Notes under the pieces: generated by a model | The model's input: the letters and a program-made list of their open reading frames with translations, nothing else | What the model was told of the DNA's origin: nothing | The model's database searches: none | Part shown: in pieces, positions 44,912-52,824 of the stretch | How the letters are laid out: every line of letters begins with the position of its first letter | Numbering within the stretch: position 1 is the first letter of the stretch | IMG/VR virus record: IMGVR_UViG_3300025168_000089 | Location: 1 to 61,151 of that record | Origin: a virus | DNA length: 61,151 nt | Reading direction: 5' to 3' (one strand) | Made by a program: the position numbers and the translations under genes

Positions 44912-45516
44912 TGAGAGATACATCAAATACAGTGAAAGGAATTATTATAGTAGAAGGTGCAGACTGTACGGGTAAAACTACTTTAACAGATTTATTTCGT
45001 AAAAAATTTAAAGCGAGATATATGCACTTACGAATTCATAAAAAAATGGAAGTATGGCATACTGCTACTGTTCGTAGAGCAATTAGATTAGCTAAAAATG
45101 AATTAGTTGTAATCGATAGACATTGGCCATCAGAAGAAGTTTATTCTTATGAAAGAGCAGATGGACCTGAATATAATCCTTTAAAACTTTATAAAAAATT
45201 AAAAAAAGCAAATACATTATATGTATGGTGTGCTCCTGAAGATAGTGCTAAAGTTATACGAACACATAGAAAAAAGAAAGAAGAACGGCATGAAGAATAT
45301 AGTGATATTACTCGAATTGTTGATAGATACAAACGTTCATGGTATGGTTTAAACTATGAGCATAATAACTTTCTTAAATCTCTAGGGGAATTAAGATGGC
45401 GAAAAAACTTCATACGATATGACGTTTTTAAAGAAGGTCATAAGATTGATAATAAATCTTATGATATAATTAATCGACTACGATATTTGAGAGGAGAAGC
45501 AGTATGGACGGTTTAG
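44911..45516 (+). CDS. deoxynucleoside monophosphate kinase, thymidylate kinase-like
   Basis: The 201-residue P-loop kinase has IIIVEGADCTGKTTLTDLF (Walker A 16-24) and VVIDRHWPSEEVYSYERADG with the DR(H/Y) motif of thymidylate kinases (Asp69, Arg70), and a basic lid (RTHRKKKEERHEEYSD). It phosphorylates a dNMP. Next to the thymidylate-synthase-like gene it would be suited to raise a modified dCMP to the diphosphate, as T4 gp1 does. It shares one base with the previous gene and overlaps the next by 13. Confidence 0.78.
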   Translation: MRDTSNTVKGIIIVEGADCTGKTTLTDLFRKKFKARYMHLRIHKKMEVWHTATVRRAIRLAKNELVVIDRHWPSEEVYSYERADGPEYNPLKLYKKLKKANTLYVWCAPEDSAKVIRTHRKKKEERHEEYSDITRIVDRYKRSWYGLNYEHNNFLKSLGELRWRKNFIRYDVFKEGHKIDNKSYDIINRLRYLRGEAVWTV

Positions 45517-46304
45517 CAGCAGATAATGTTTGGAATGATGCTATTTTAGATATTCAAGGAGGATTAAAATCATCGCCTCGTGGTATGAAAACACGAGAAA
45601 AAATAAATCATACTACTATGTGTGATATGCGATATCCTATCGTTACTAATAAAAAAAGATTATTAGGCTATAATTTTATGGTACAAGAAGCTATTTGGAT
45701 ATTAAGGGGTGATAATAGATTGAGCACGATAAAACATTATTCTAAAATAATTAGTAAATTTAGTGATGATAAATATTTCTTTAGAGGAGCTTATGGTCCT
45801 AAAGTTATAGACCAACTTCAGTATGTGTGTCACGCACTAAAAGAAGATAGAAACACGAGACAAGCAGTTATAAATATTTGGAGAGAAAGTCCATATGCGA
45901 CTAACGATATACCTTGTACTATATCATTTCAATTTTTAATTCGTGAAGATAAATTACATATTATAGCTAACATGAGGTCTAATGATTTATGGTTAGGCTG
46001 GCCTTACGATAATTTTAATTTTTCTATGCTCGGCGCATACGTTGCTTTATTATTAAAAGACATATATAATATAGAAGTGGGACTAGGAATAACGACTATT
46101 AATGCAGGGTCACGTCACTTATATGAACCTAACTTTGAGTCAGCAGATATGTGTACACATTCTAATTATGAAGATTATGTTAACTATAAACCATTGAATT
46201 TAAAGGATTATACTAGTGCAGAAAATTTCTTAGACCATTTAGAATTTGTATCTTTACCTAACTCTAAAGGATTTGCACATGAATTTTTTAATGAGACCAA
46301 ATAA
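45504..46304 (+). CDS. thymidylate-synthase-family enzyme, probable dCMP hydroxymethylase
   Basis: The 266-residue ThyA-fold enzyme keeps Glu62 (QEAIWILRGD), catalytic Cys138 (DIPCTISFQF), the phosphate motif MRSNDLWLGWPYDN (Arg158, Ser159, Asp161) and SRHLYEPN (His205, Tyr207). The residue matching E. coli TS Asn177, which selects dUMP, is Asp169 here. In T4 dCMP hydroxymethylase the same place is Asp, and Asn-to-Asp changes turn TS toward dCMP. I therefore predict hydroxymethylation (or methylation) of dCMP with methylene-tetrahydrofolate. Confidence 0.8.
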   Translation: MDGLAADNVWNDAILDIQGGLKSSPRGMKTREKINHTTMCDMRYPIVTNKKRLLGYNFMVQEAIWILRGDNRLSTIKHYSKIISKFSDDKYFFRGAYGPKVIDQLQYVCHALKEDRNTRQAVINIWRESPYATNDIPCTISFQFLIREDKLHIIANMRSNDLWLGWPYDNFNFSMLGAYVALLLKDIYNIEVGLGITTINAGSRHLYEPNFESADMCTHSNYEDYVNYKPLNLKDYTSAENFLDHLEFVSLPNSKGFAHEFFNETK

Positions 46305-46740
46305 GAACGAAACTTTTTTAGACATTGCCCAGACAGTATCGGAACAAGCAACATGCATCCGGCGTAATGTTGGGTGTGTGTTAGTTAATTCAAAAAATCA
46401 TATTCTTGCGACAGGGTATAACGGAGTTCCTGCAGGAGCAGTGCACTGTTTAGATTTACCTTGCGCTGGAGCAGAACTTCCATCAGGAGAAGGATTAGAT
46501 TCTTGCGAAGCGATTCACGCAGAGCAAAATGCATTACTTCAATGCAAAGATATTTATGATATTGAAAAATGTTATTGCACAGTAAGTCCGTGTATGACGT
46601 GTGTTAAATTATTATTAAACACTTCTTGTAGTATTTTAATTTTTCCTACTTTATATACTGATACAGAACCATTAGAACTTTGGAAAAAAGCAGAAAGAGA
46701 GTATATTATTTATGAACGACTTATTCAAACCCGTCAGTAA
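46279..46740 (+). CDS. deoxycytidylate (dCMP) deaminase
   Basis: The 153-residue zinc enzyme has CEAIHAEQNALLQC (His and catalytic Glu) and VSPCMTCVKLLLNTSC (two Cys ligands), and the family-specific RRNVGCVLV and TGYNGVPAG. It converts dCMP to dUMP for dTMP synthesis and shapes the dCMP/dTMP balance. ATG 46279 is chosen, with AAAGGA 8 bases upstream; the frame also opens at TTG 46246. It overlaps the preceding gene by 26 bases and the polymerase gene by 29. Confidence 0.9.
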   Translation: MNFLMRPNKNETFLDIAQTVSEQATCIRRNVGCVLVNSKNHILATGYNGVPAGAVHCLDLPCAGAELPSGEGLDSCEAIHAEQNALLQCKDIYDIEKCYCTVSPCMTCVKLLLNTSCSILIFPTLYTDTEPLELWKKAEREYIIYERLIQTRQ

Positions 46741-48583
46741 TTGGAGACCTCCCGAGGTTTTAATTAATTACAGCGACTCAAAATGTTTAGCTATTGATAC
46801 TGAAACGTATGACCCTAATTTAAAAAAGAATGGACCTGGAGGATTTCGTAACGATGGATTTGTCGTTGGTATTTCTCTATGCGATGAAGCAAGAAGAAAA
46901 TGTTATTTACCTATAGCACATCAAGAGGGCGGTAATCTTCCTAAAGAGTTAATCATCTCTTATTTAAAAAACGCACTGGAGACGACTAAAACGAAGATTT
47001 TCGCTAATGCATTATATGATTTAGAGTGGCTATCTACTTTAGGAATAAATACTCAAGGAAAAGTATATGATATTCAAGTAGCAGAAACTTTACTTAATGA
47101 GAATCGTAGGTCGTTTTCTTTAGATAATATATCAGCGGATTATTTAGGTGAAAAGAAAGATGAATCACTTTTAGAAGAAGCTGTGAGAACTCATTTTTCT
47201 GGAAAAGCTAATGTAAAAGGAAGTTTATGGAAACTTCATTCATCATATGTTGGTCCATATGCTGAGAAAGATGCTGAGTTGACGATGCAAGTTTTTAAAA
47301 AACAATATCCTTTATTACGGCAAGAAGATTTATTACCTGTACTTGATATGGAACAACGTATGATTCCTCTTTTGTTATCGATGAGAAAGAAAGGTGTTCG
47401 AGTTGACATTGAGAAAGCATCGAAGCTAAAGGATACGATTTACTTAAAACAAAATGAAACGCAAAAACAGTTAAACCATATTATAGGTGGAGAAGTAAAT
47501 GTATGGGCTAATGAAAGTATAGCGAGAGCATATGATTCACAGAATATTAAATACACATACACGGCCAAAGGATCACCATCATTTACTCAAGACTGGTTAA
47601 ACACTGCAGGAGATAATATTAGTCCTTTAATTTTACGAGTGCGAAAACTCTATAAATTAAAAAGCACATTCATTGAAAACATGATTATTAATAAATCAGT
47701 TAATGGAAGATTACATTGTCAATTACATTCGACAGGAACAGTAACAGGACGATTTAGTTCATCACATCCTAATCTTCAACAAGTACCTGCGCACGATCCC
47801 GAGTTAGCGCCATTAGTAAGAGGTTTATTTATTCCTGAAGAAGAACACGATTGGGTATGTGTAGATTATGCACAGCAAGAGCCACGATTACTCGTTCACT
47901 TCGCAAGTAAAACAAATAATCGTTCAGCAAAATTGGCACAGAATTTATACAAAAACGATACACAAACTGACTTTCATACGATGGTTGCAGAGATGGCTGG
48001 AATCAAGAGAAAACAAGCAAAAACTATTAATCTTGGCTTAACTTATGGCATGGGAAAAAAGAAATTAGCAGCGGAATTAGGACTAAGTTTTGATGACGCA
48101 GAATCTCTCTTTGAGAAGTATCATCGCAATGTTCCTTTCGTTCAAGCATTGAACAATCAAGCTATCGCATTCGCTTCGACTAAAGGTTATATTAAAACTT
48201 TATTAGGAAGGCGCAGGCATTTTAATTTATATGAACCAACTGGTTGGGATAACTTTGGTAAGCCTGCGTATCCGATTGAGAAAGCGAAAGAAGTGTATAA
48301 AGGAATGATATTGAAAAGAGCACAAACACATAAAGCTTTAAACTGCTTGATCCAAGGATCAGCCGCTGATGTTACAAAAGCAGCTATGTTAAAAGTATGG
48401 GATAGTAAGATTATGGATATAGGATTAACGATACATGATGAGTTAGACTTCTCAGTACCTCGCACGAAAGAGGGTGAAGAAAAACTTAATGAAGTAGTTA
48501 ATATTATGAAGAACGCAGTTACATTAAATGTTCCATTAGAGGTAGACGTTGAGAGAGGAGCAAGTTGGGGAGAGATTAAGTGA
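46712..48583 (+). CDS. polA: family A DNA polymerase with 3'-5' exonuclease
   Basis: The 623-residue replicative polymerase has an N-terminal exonuclease (CLAIDTETYDP, Asp29 and Glu31; further SxxxADxE-like motif AEKDAELTMQVF), motif A CVDYAQQEPRLL (Asp385), motif B RKQAKTINLGLTYGMG (Lys437, Tyr445) and motif C IHDELDF (His575, Asp576). The residue matching E. coli Phe762 is Leu441, the state connected in marine viral surveys with lower speed, higher fidelity and temperate or slower life styles. It lacks the 5' nuclease domain of E. coli Pol I. Confidence 0.93.
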   Translation: MNDLFKPVSNWRPPEVLINYSDSKCLAIDTETYDPNLKKNGPGGFRNDGFVVGISLCDEARRKCYLPIAHQEGGNLPKELIISYLKNALETTKTKIFANALYDLEWLSTLGINTQGKVYDIQVAETLLNENRRSFSLDNISADYLGEKKDESLLEEAVRTHFSGKANVKGSLWKLHSSYVGPYAEKDAELTMQVFKKQYPLLRQEDLLPVLDMEQRMIPLLLSMRKKGVRVDIEKASKLKDTIYLKQNETQKQLNHIIGGEVNVWANESIARAYDSQNIKYTYTAKGSPSFTQDWLNTAGDNISPLILRVRKLYKLKSTFIENMIINKSVNGRLHCQLHSTGTVTGRFSSSHPNLQQVPAHDPELAPLVRGLFIPEEEHDWVCVDYAQQEPRLLVHFASKTNNRSAKLAQNLYKNDTQTDFHTMVAEMAGIKRKQAKTINLGLTYGMGKKKLAAELGLSFDDAESLFEKYHRNVPFVQALNNQAIAFASTKGYIKTLLGRRRHFNLYEPTGWDNFGKPAYPIEKAKEVYKGMILKRAQTHKALNCLIQGSAADVTKAAMLKVWDSKIMDIGLTIHDELDFSVPRTKEGEEKLNEVVNIMKNAVTLNVPLEVDVERGASWGEIK

Positions 48584-48978
48584 GTGAAAAAAATCTTTGG
48601 AATGCATGTAGAAAAAAATGGCCTGATATTTTTCTTCAAAGAATTGAAACTGCAGTTGAAAGAGGAATCCCCGATTTATTTTATTGCCATGACGGAGTCA
48701 TGGGTTGGGTCGAAGGAAAGTACATCGATAAGCCCGTTCATAAAACAAGTAAATGTAGGACGAAAGTATCAGTAGAACAGATAGCTTGGCACCGGTCTTT
48801 TAAACGAAATAAAGGTGCGGTATTTCTACTAGTAAAAGTATCGAGAGAAGTTTATTTATTCGACACAGGCGAAGCAGAGAAGCTAAATTCCGGCGTTGTT
48901 TATACGAAATTAAGCGAATTAGCTTTAGCTGAAGGGTGGGACGAAATTAAAGAATATTTGATAAAAAAGAAGAATTAA
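48580..48978 (+). CDS. VRR-NUC-type nuclease
   Basis: The 132-residue protein starts with GTG 48580 overlapping the polymerase stop, after GGGGAGAG. It carries ERGIPDLFYCHDGVMGWVEG and KYID, the Gly-x-Pro-Asp...(Glu-x-Lys) arrangement of the VRR-NUC branch of PD-(D/E)xK nucleases, then VEQIAWHRSF which is also typical (Q...W). It may resolve branched replication intermediates. It closes the replication operon. Confidence 0.78.
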   Translation: MSEKNLWNACRKKWPDIFLQRIETAVERGIPDLFYCHDGVMGWVEGKYIDKPVHKTSKCRTKVSVEQIAWHRSFKRNKGAVFLLVKVSREVYLFDTGEAEKLNSGVVYTKLSELALAEGWDEIKEYLIKKKN

Positions 48979-48979
48979 C

Positions 48980-49009
48980 TGTTTTATTGTTTTTAAAAAT
49001 AATTATTAT
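48980..49009 (+). promoter_or_regulatory. early promoter, A-tract spacer family
   Basis: TGTTTT (48980-48985) and TATTAT (49004-49009) are separated by 18 bases including TTTTTAAAAATAA. The layout is repeated in front of at least seven other gene units (51303, 53976, 55443, 56163, 57007, 58366, 59042). The transcript would begin about 49016 and carry the AGAAAGGAAA leader before ATG 49036. Confidence 0.55.
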
Positions 49010-49035
49010 AGTAAAGTAACAGAAAGGAAAAATTT

Positions 49036-49794
49036 ATGGATAATAAAGAATCTATAAAAGGCAAAATACAGAAGTTGTTAGCTTTATCTCGTGACGAAGG
49101 TGCGAGTGAAGCAGAAGCTGCTTTTGCATTTAAGAAAGCGCACGAACTCCTCTCAACTTATAATTTAGATTTATCGGATATTAAAGAAGTTAATGCCGAT
49201 GAAATTCTACATGAAAAGATGATAGAAGTTATGCGAGAAGAATGGATCAAGACACTATATACATCTACTGCTAAATTATATTTTTGTAAATATTATTATA
49301 CTACAAAAAGAGTAATAGATAATATGTATAAAGAAACAAATAAAGTAGAACATAATATAGTAGGACGAGATCATAATATTGAGATTACGAAAAGTATGGT
49401 AACTTATTTTGTTGAAACTATTAAACGTATGGGAGAAACGCACGTAGCTCCTATACCTGGAGATGGTAGACAAATTAATAAAATCAGACGTAATTATGAA
49501 TTAGGTATCTCTCATCGATTAGGTGAAAGAGTAAGAGAACTTTATGCAGCGAGTGTTCGTCATGATCCCTCTGATAAGATAGAAAATCAAAATAAAAATC
49601 TTCCTGCTCTTTATAAAACAGAATTACAGCTCTGTGGAGATAAATTAGAGAGTGAAGGTATACGATTAACTTCAAAACGAAGTAGTGCGAGTATTACTGC
49701 TGGCGCTGCATATCGAAATGGTAAACGAGATGGTAATAATATTAATTTAAGTGGACAGATAACTGGGAGGGCATCACGTCATCTTTTAGGTTAG
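49036..49794 (+). CDS. DUF2786-like protein
   Basis: The 252-residue protein begins DNKESIKGKIQKLLALSRDE then SEAEAAFAFKKAHELLSTYN, the conserved start of DUF2786 proteins, followed by a C-terminal helical domain with HRLGERVRELYAASVR and SASITAGAAYRNGKRDG. These are common in phages and plasmids; the function is unknown, with DNA association suspected. It leads a unit with its own promoter. Confidence 0.75.
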   Translation: MDNKESIKGKIQKLLALSRDEGASEAEAAFAFKKAHELLSTYNLDLSDIKEVNADEILHEKMIEVMREEWIKTLYTSTAKLYFCKYYYTTKRVIDNMYKETNKVEHNIVGRDHNIEITKSMVTYFVETIKRMGETHVAPIPGDGRQINKIRRNYELGISHRLGERVRELYAASVRHDPSDKIENQNKNLPALYKTELQLCGDKLESEGIRLTSKRSSASITAGAAYRNGKRDGNNINLSGQITGRASRHLLG

Positions 49795-49811
49795 ATATAG
49801 ATAAAACACCG

Positions 49812-50075
49812 ATGGTTCGTATCACGTGGTTAGATGCCCGTGATACGGAAACTGGTTGGCTCGATATAAAAGATGTTATCGATGCGCCATTAGCGTTATG
49901 TCAAGAAGTCGGCTGGATGGTTACCAGTAATGAAGATAAAGTAGTTATCATGCGTTCTTATAGTAAAGATAAAGATGAAGTATCGGGCGGTGGAGCTATT
50001 GCTATACCTAAAGGTTGGGTTAAAAAAATAGAATATTTAGAGGTATCATATGGAGAAAGAAGCGATAATAGGTAA
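49812..50075 (+). CDS. small conserved-type phage protein
   Basis: The 87-residue protein (MVRITWLDARDTETGWLDIK) is beta-rich, with CQEVGWMVTSNEDKVVIMRS and IAIPKGWVKKIEYL. The Trp-Asp-rich start and IPKGWV end are familiar from small phage proteins of unknown role. It overlaps the oxygenase gene by 26 bases. No strong ribosome binding site precedes ATG 49812. Confidence 0.6.
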   Translation: MVRITWLDARDTETGWLDIKDVIDAPLALCQEVGWMVTSNEDKVVIMRSYSKDKDEVSGGGAIAIPKGWVKKIEYLEVSYGERSDNR

Positions 50076-50754
50076 TGTCTTTGGCAAAACGATTTATAAA
50101 TCGTCAATCAAGGGTCATCAATATTTAAATAGTAAAGTCAAACCTCTCATTGAGAAGTTTGTAAAAGAAAAACCAGGAACTGTAGCGGCGACTACAGATG
50201 TTAAAGGTAATCTTAAAGCAACGATATTAGAAAATGCTATTGATGATTTACATTTACAAGATGACTATAAAGAATTGTTCGATGCATTAGCTTTTGATAT
50301 AAAAGGATTTATGGCGGCGAAGTCTTATGACGATAGTAAATTTGATATAAATATTACGAAAGCATGGGCTACGTTTACATCGAAAGGTCAAAATATCCCA
50401 TCACATAAACATACGGCATCACATTATAGTTGTGTTTATTATGTGCATAATGAAGGTATGGGAGATATTAAATTTGAGCAAGAACTTTATTCACACGATG
50501 GATTTTTTATTCCACCAACAGATGCTTATATTAAAGAATGGAATCAATTTAATTTTGCGAGTTATAAATTTGAAGTAAAGTCAGGAGATTTTATTATATT
50601 TCCTAGTGGCTTACTTCATCAAACTGAAACGAATACGAAAGACACTCCACGCATAAGTATTTCGGCGGATATTCTTTTGACTATGAGAGAGGGGGTTAGC
50701 ACAGAACATTGTATTCCAAGTCCAAAAAGTTGGAAAACAATATATACTTCATAA
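50050..50754 (+). CDS. 2-oxoglutarate/Fe(II)-dependent oxygenase
   Basis: The 234-residue protein matches the 2OG-Fe(II) oxygenase class common in marine phages: TKAWATFTSKGQNIPSHKHT with His119/His121 as metal-ligand region, SHYSCVYYVHNEG, then SGDFIIFPSGLLHQTETN with His190, and PRISISADI with Arg201 binding 2-oxoglutarate. It hydroxylates a protein, nucleic acid or small molecule. The first ligand motif differs from the plain HxD of TET/JBP enzymes, so DNA oxidation is possible but unsupported. Confidence 0.78.
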   Translation: MEKEAIIGNVFGKTIYKSSIKGHQYLNSKVKPLIEKFVKEKPGTVAATTDVKGNLKATILENAIDDLHLQDDYKELFDALAFDIKGFMAAKSYDDSKFDINITKAWATFTSKGQNIPSHKHTASHYSCVYYVHNEGMGDIKFEQELYSHDGFFIPPTDAYIKEWNQFNFASYKFEVKSGDFIIFPSGLLHQTETNTKDTPRISISADILLTMREGVSTEHCIPSPKSWKTIYTS

Positions 50755-50776
50755 GAAGATTATACTATAGTGACTA

Positions 50777-51013
50777 ATGTCGTTTTTAGTTGCTCATAAA
50801 GTGAAAGTTACTTATACAGATTTTAGAGATAAAATAAAAACATATAGTTTTGAAGAGTATGATAGTCCTTTATTATACCCTCGCATTTCATATATAGTAA
50901 ATCTTATTTCTGACGTAAAGTACATCATGGATATTAATATCATCCCTGATATTAATAAGAAAGTAAGGGATCATCCTTTCGATCAGCTTGAGGGTAATCA
51001 CACAATACATTAG
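50777..51013 (+). CDS. hypothetical protein
   Basis: The 78-residue protein (MSFLVAHKVKVTYTDFRDKI) is beta-alpha with several Tyr/Asp residues and ends QLEGNHTIH. No motif is recognised and its ribosome binding site is weak. It stands between the oxygenase and another small gene in one unit. Confidence 0.5.
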   Translation: MSFLVAHKVKVTYTDFRDKIKTYSFEEYDSPLLYPRISYIVNLISDVKYIMDINIIPDINKKVRDHPFDQLEGNHTIH

Positions 51014-51021
51014 GAGAATAT

Positions 51022-51300
51022 ATGAGCAATATTTTATTTGCAGATAAGAAACTTTTACAAAGTTATAATATATACAATCGAAATAACTTTGATCACGGCT
51101 ATGACGATAAGGAATTTGAAGATTTAGATGAGACTGTCTTATATCCTGTATCGAAAGTTGATAAAAGTCGAAAAGATACTAATCATCGAGTATATCAGTT
51201 TTTATTGAACGATAAGGGTAAATTTTGCATTTTCTACTTAGATGAAGATAATTCAGCGAAACTTCAGTCTATGAAAATACCGAACAATTTAATTAATTAA
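51022..51300 (+). CDS. hypothetical acidic protein
   Basis: The 92-residue protein is rich in Asp, Lys, Tyr and Asn (RNNFDHGYDDKEFEDLDETV) and contains HRVYQFLLNDKGKFCIFYLD, which looks like paired beta strands. AGGAGA at 51012-51017 precedes ATG 51022. No known family is recognised. Confidence 0.55.
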   Translation: MSNILFADKKLLQSYNIYNRNNFDHGYDDKEFEDLDETVLYPVSKVDKSRKDTNHRVYQFLLNDKGKFCIFYLDEDNSAKLQSMKIPNNLIN

Positions 51301-51302
51301 TA

Positions 51303-51332
51303 GGTTTATAAGGTTTTAAAAAAGTTTAATAT
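51303..51332 (+). promoter_or_regulatory. early promoter, A-tract spacer family
   Basis: GGTTTA (51303-51308) and TAATAT (51327-51332) are 18 bases apart with AAGGTTTTAAAAAAGTT between them. The next gene is led by AAAGAAAGGAAAAACC. The arrangement repeats that at 48980, 55443 and others. Confidence 0.55.
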
Positions 51333-51363
51333 AAGAAATAACCATAAAGAAAGGAAAAACCAT

Positions 51364-51711
51364 ATGGAAGAAGAAAAGATGAGAAGATACCTTATTATCC
51401 ACGAATCTGGAGGGGTTACGCACGAAGCCGTTCCCTTTAAAAAGAAGTGGGATTTAGATAAACTTCAAAAAAGTGTTCAAGGTGAAACTCCTAAGGGATA
51501 CATCGAAAGTGTAAAACTTAAAATCCAAGGTAAAAAGTATCAAGGGTGGGCTCACGAAGAAGCTTTACGTTATCGTATGAAACCTAATCTTAAAGCAAGT
51601 AAATACTATCACGCTTATCATTATGGTGAAGAAAAAATCGCTGAAGGTACGTTAGGTATTTGTGGTCCTGTTGTTGTAGAAAACTTTAAGGGAGACAACT
51701 TAACGGTATGA
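51364..51711 (+). CDS. DUF3846-like small protein
   Basis: The 115-residue protein begins EEEKMRRYLIIHESGGVTHE and continues KSVQGETPKGYIESVKLKIQ, YQGWAHEEALRYRMKPNLKA and GTLGICGPVVVENFKG. The order 'IExV - small insert - NE/HEEA - N..A - G..VVV' resembles DUF3846, found in many mobile elements. Function unknown. ATG lies 4 bases before the in-frame second Met option at 51379. Confidence 0.6.
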   Translation: MEEEKMRRYLIIHESGGVTHEAVPFKKKWDLDKLQKSVQGETPKGYIESVKLKIQGKKYQGWAHEEALRYRMKPNLKASKYYHAYHYGEEKIAEGTLGICGPVVVENFKGDNLTV

Positions 51712-51905
51712 CGGGTGAAGAAAGAAAATTAACCAAGAAAGTCGAGCTGTTAGAAGGTCGACTTTCTATTCGAGACCATGAGATTAAAGGATTAAATCAT
51801 ATATTAAATGAGAAAGTATATGATTTAATTAAACTCAGGAGAGAATTATTTAAACTTAAAGGAGAGCAAAATGATACTAATATTACTAGGATTAATAATA
51901 TTTGA
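51708..51905 (+). CDS. small coiled-coil protein
   Basis: The 65-residue protein has a clear heptad pattern (KKVELLEGRLSIRDHEIKGL; LRRELFKLKGEQ) and no other domain. ATG overlaps the preceding TGA (ATGA). It may dimerise and bind DNA or another small protein. The next micro-gene starts inside its end. Confidence 0.55.
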   Translation: MTGEERKLTKKVELLEGRLSIRDHEIKGLNHILNEKVYDLIKLRRELFKLKGEQNDTNITRINNI

Positions 51906-51963
51906 ACTCGGTGCTATAATTTTTATGTTGTGGGGTATCGGAGAAAAGGTGTATAAAAAATGA
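51871..51963 (+). CDS. 30-residue membrane micropeptide
   Basis: ATG 51871 follows AAAGGAGAG and reads MILILLGLIIFELGAIIFML then WGIGEKVYKK. It is one membrane span with a basic end, probably cytoplasmic. Its TGA at 51961-51963 overlaps the next gene's ATG. The good ribosome binding site and coupling support real expression. Confidence 0.6.
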   Translation: MILILLGLIIFELGAIIFMLWGIGEKVYKK

Positions 51964-52373
51964 TTCACTTCTGCGAGAACTGTAAAGATTTATATACAAT
52001 AAAAGTCGCATTCGAAGGTGAAGAAAGTGAGATAGACTGTAATAAATGTACTTATGACCGTCTATCTCGCCGATTAGAATGTGGAACTCTCACTAAATTA
52101 TCAGATATACACGAAGGACAACGCATCCAGTTTCTTGATCATTGGCATGCTATTGAAAACGATGAATTAGATTACTCATTTAAAAAAGGTATCGTGAAAG
52201 ACTATCAACGTAATTATAAAAACGGGCATATCATAGGATATTCGATAGAGGTTCAACTTCTCGATTATCACAAAGAATTAGATGAGTGGGATAATAAATT
52301 ATTATTCACTGAGGCTGATGCGAATTGGCATGACAAGCTTTATGAGTTTATGAAAGTTATCGTCTATGAGTGA
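51960..52373 (+). CDS. zinc-ribbon-containing protein
   Basis: The 137-residue protein begins MIHFCENCKDLYTIKVAFEG with a CxxC pair and EIDCNKCTYDRL with a second, 19 residues later, forming a probable four-Cys zinc ribbon. The C-terminal part is beta-rich (GIVKDYQRNYKNGHIIGYSI) and acidic. Nucleic acid or protein binding is likely; the exact role is unknown. Confidence 0.6.
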   Translation: MIHFCENCKDLYTIKVAFEGEESEIDCNKCTYDRLSRRLECGTLTKLSDIHEGQRIQFLDHWHAIENDELDYSFKKGIVKDYQRNYKNGHIIGYSIEVQLLDYHKELDEWDNKLLFTEADANWHDKLYEFMKVIVYE

Positions 52374-52824
52374 CTTATTAGTTATTCCCGAGTTTTTGCG
52401 TAAGTTAAGTGAAGATGAAGATAAACCTAAAAAAGAATGGATCTCCCCTGTCGAGGAAGAAAGTCGAGTTGAAAAACCTGACGGCACGACTTTAATCATG
52501 AAACGAGTCATTAAAGAAGGGTATTGGCTTATTGATGGTAAACGTGAAGAAAAGAAAAAGTCTCCCGCATTTCACGTCACGAGAAGTCGAAGTAATGGCA
52601 AGCAACGAGAGCAGTGGCTCATGGGCATCATTTCTCAAAACCCTAACTTAAATCGTGTGGAATTATATAATTATATTAAAGAGAATAACTTGGAGCCTCA
52701 TACGGGGTTCAAGGATCATAAAAACTATCAAGCACATTTACGAAGTATTTTGATACGATTAAAAAGAAATGGTATCTTAAGGTTAGAAAATAATAGATAC
52801 TTAATTAGAAGCAGAAAAAAGTAG
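52366..52824 (+). CDS. protein with C-terminal winged-helix-like region
   Basis: The 152-residue protein is charged at first, then very basic (EEKKKSPAFHVTRSRSNGKQ) and ends with a helix-helix-wing pattern: EQWLMGIISQNPNLNRVELY, HLRSILIRLKRNGILRL and NNRYLIRSRKK. This suggests a winged-helix DNA-binding domain and a regulatory job. It overlaps the zinc-ribbon gene by 8 bases and is followed by a structured non-coding stretch. Confidence 0.55.
   Translation: MSDLLVIPEFLRKLSEDEDKPKKEWISPVEEESRVEKPDGTTLIMKRVIKEGYWLIDGKREEKKKSPAFHVTRSRSNGKQREQWLMGIISQNPNLNRVELYNYIKENNLEPHTGFKDHKNYQAHLRSILIRLKRNGILRLENNRYLIRSRKK

Noticed and set aside
48187-48639. 150-codon open frame on the - strand opposite the polymerase C terminus
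   Set aside because: It is the antisense of motif B-C coding sequence, without promoter or ribosome binding site.
50050-50754. TET/JBP-type DNA oxygenase
   Set aside because: The metal-binding motif is HKHTASH followed by a distal LLHQTE, closer to the prolyl-hydroxylase-like phage group than to the HxD of TET/JBP enzymes.
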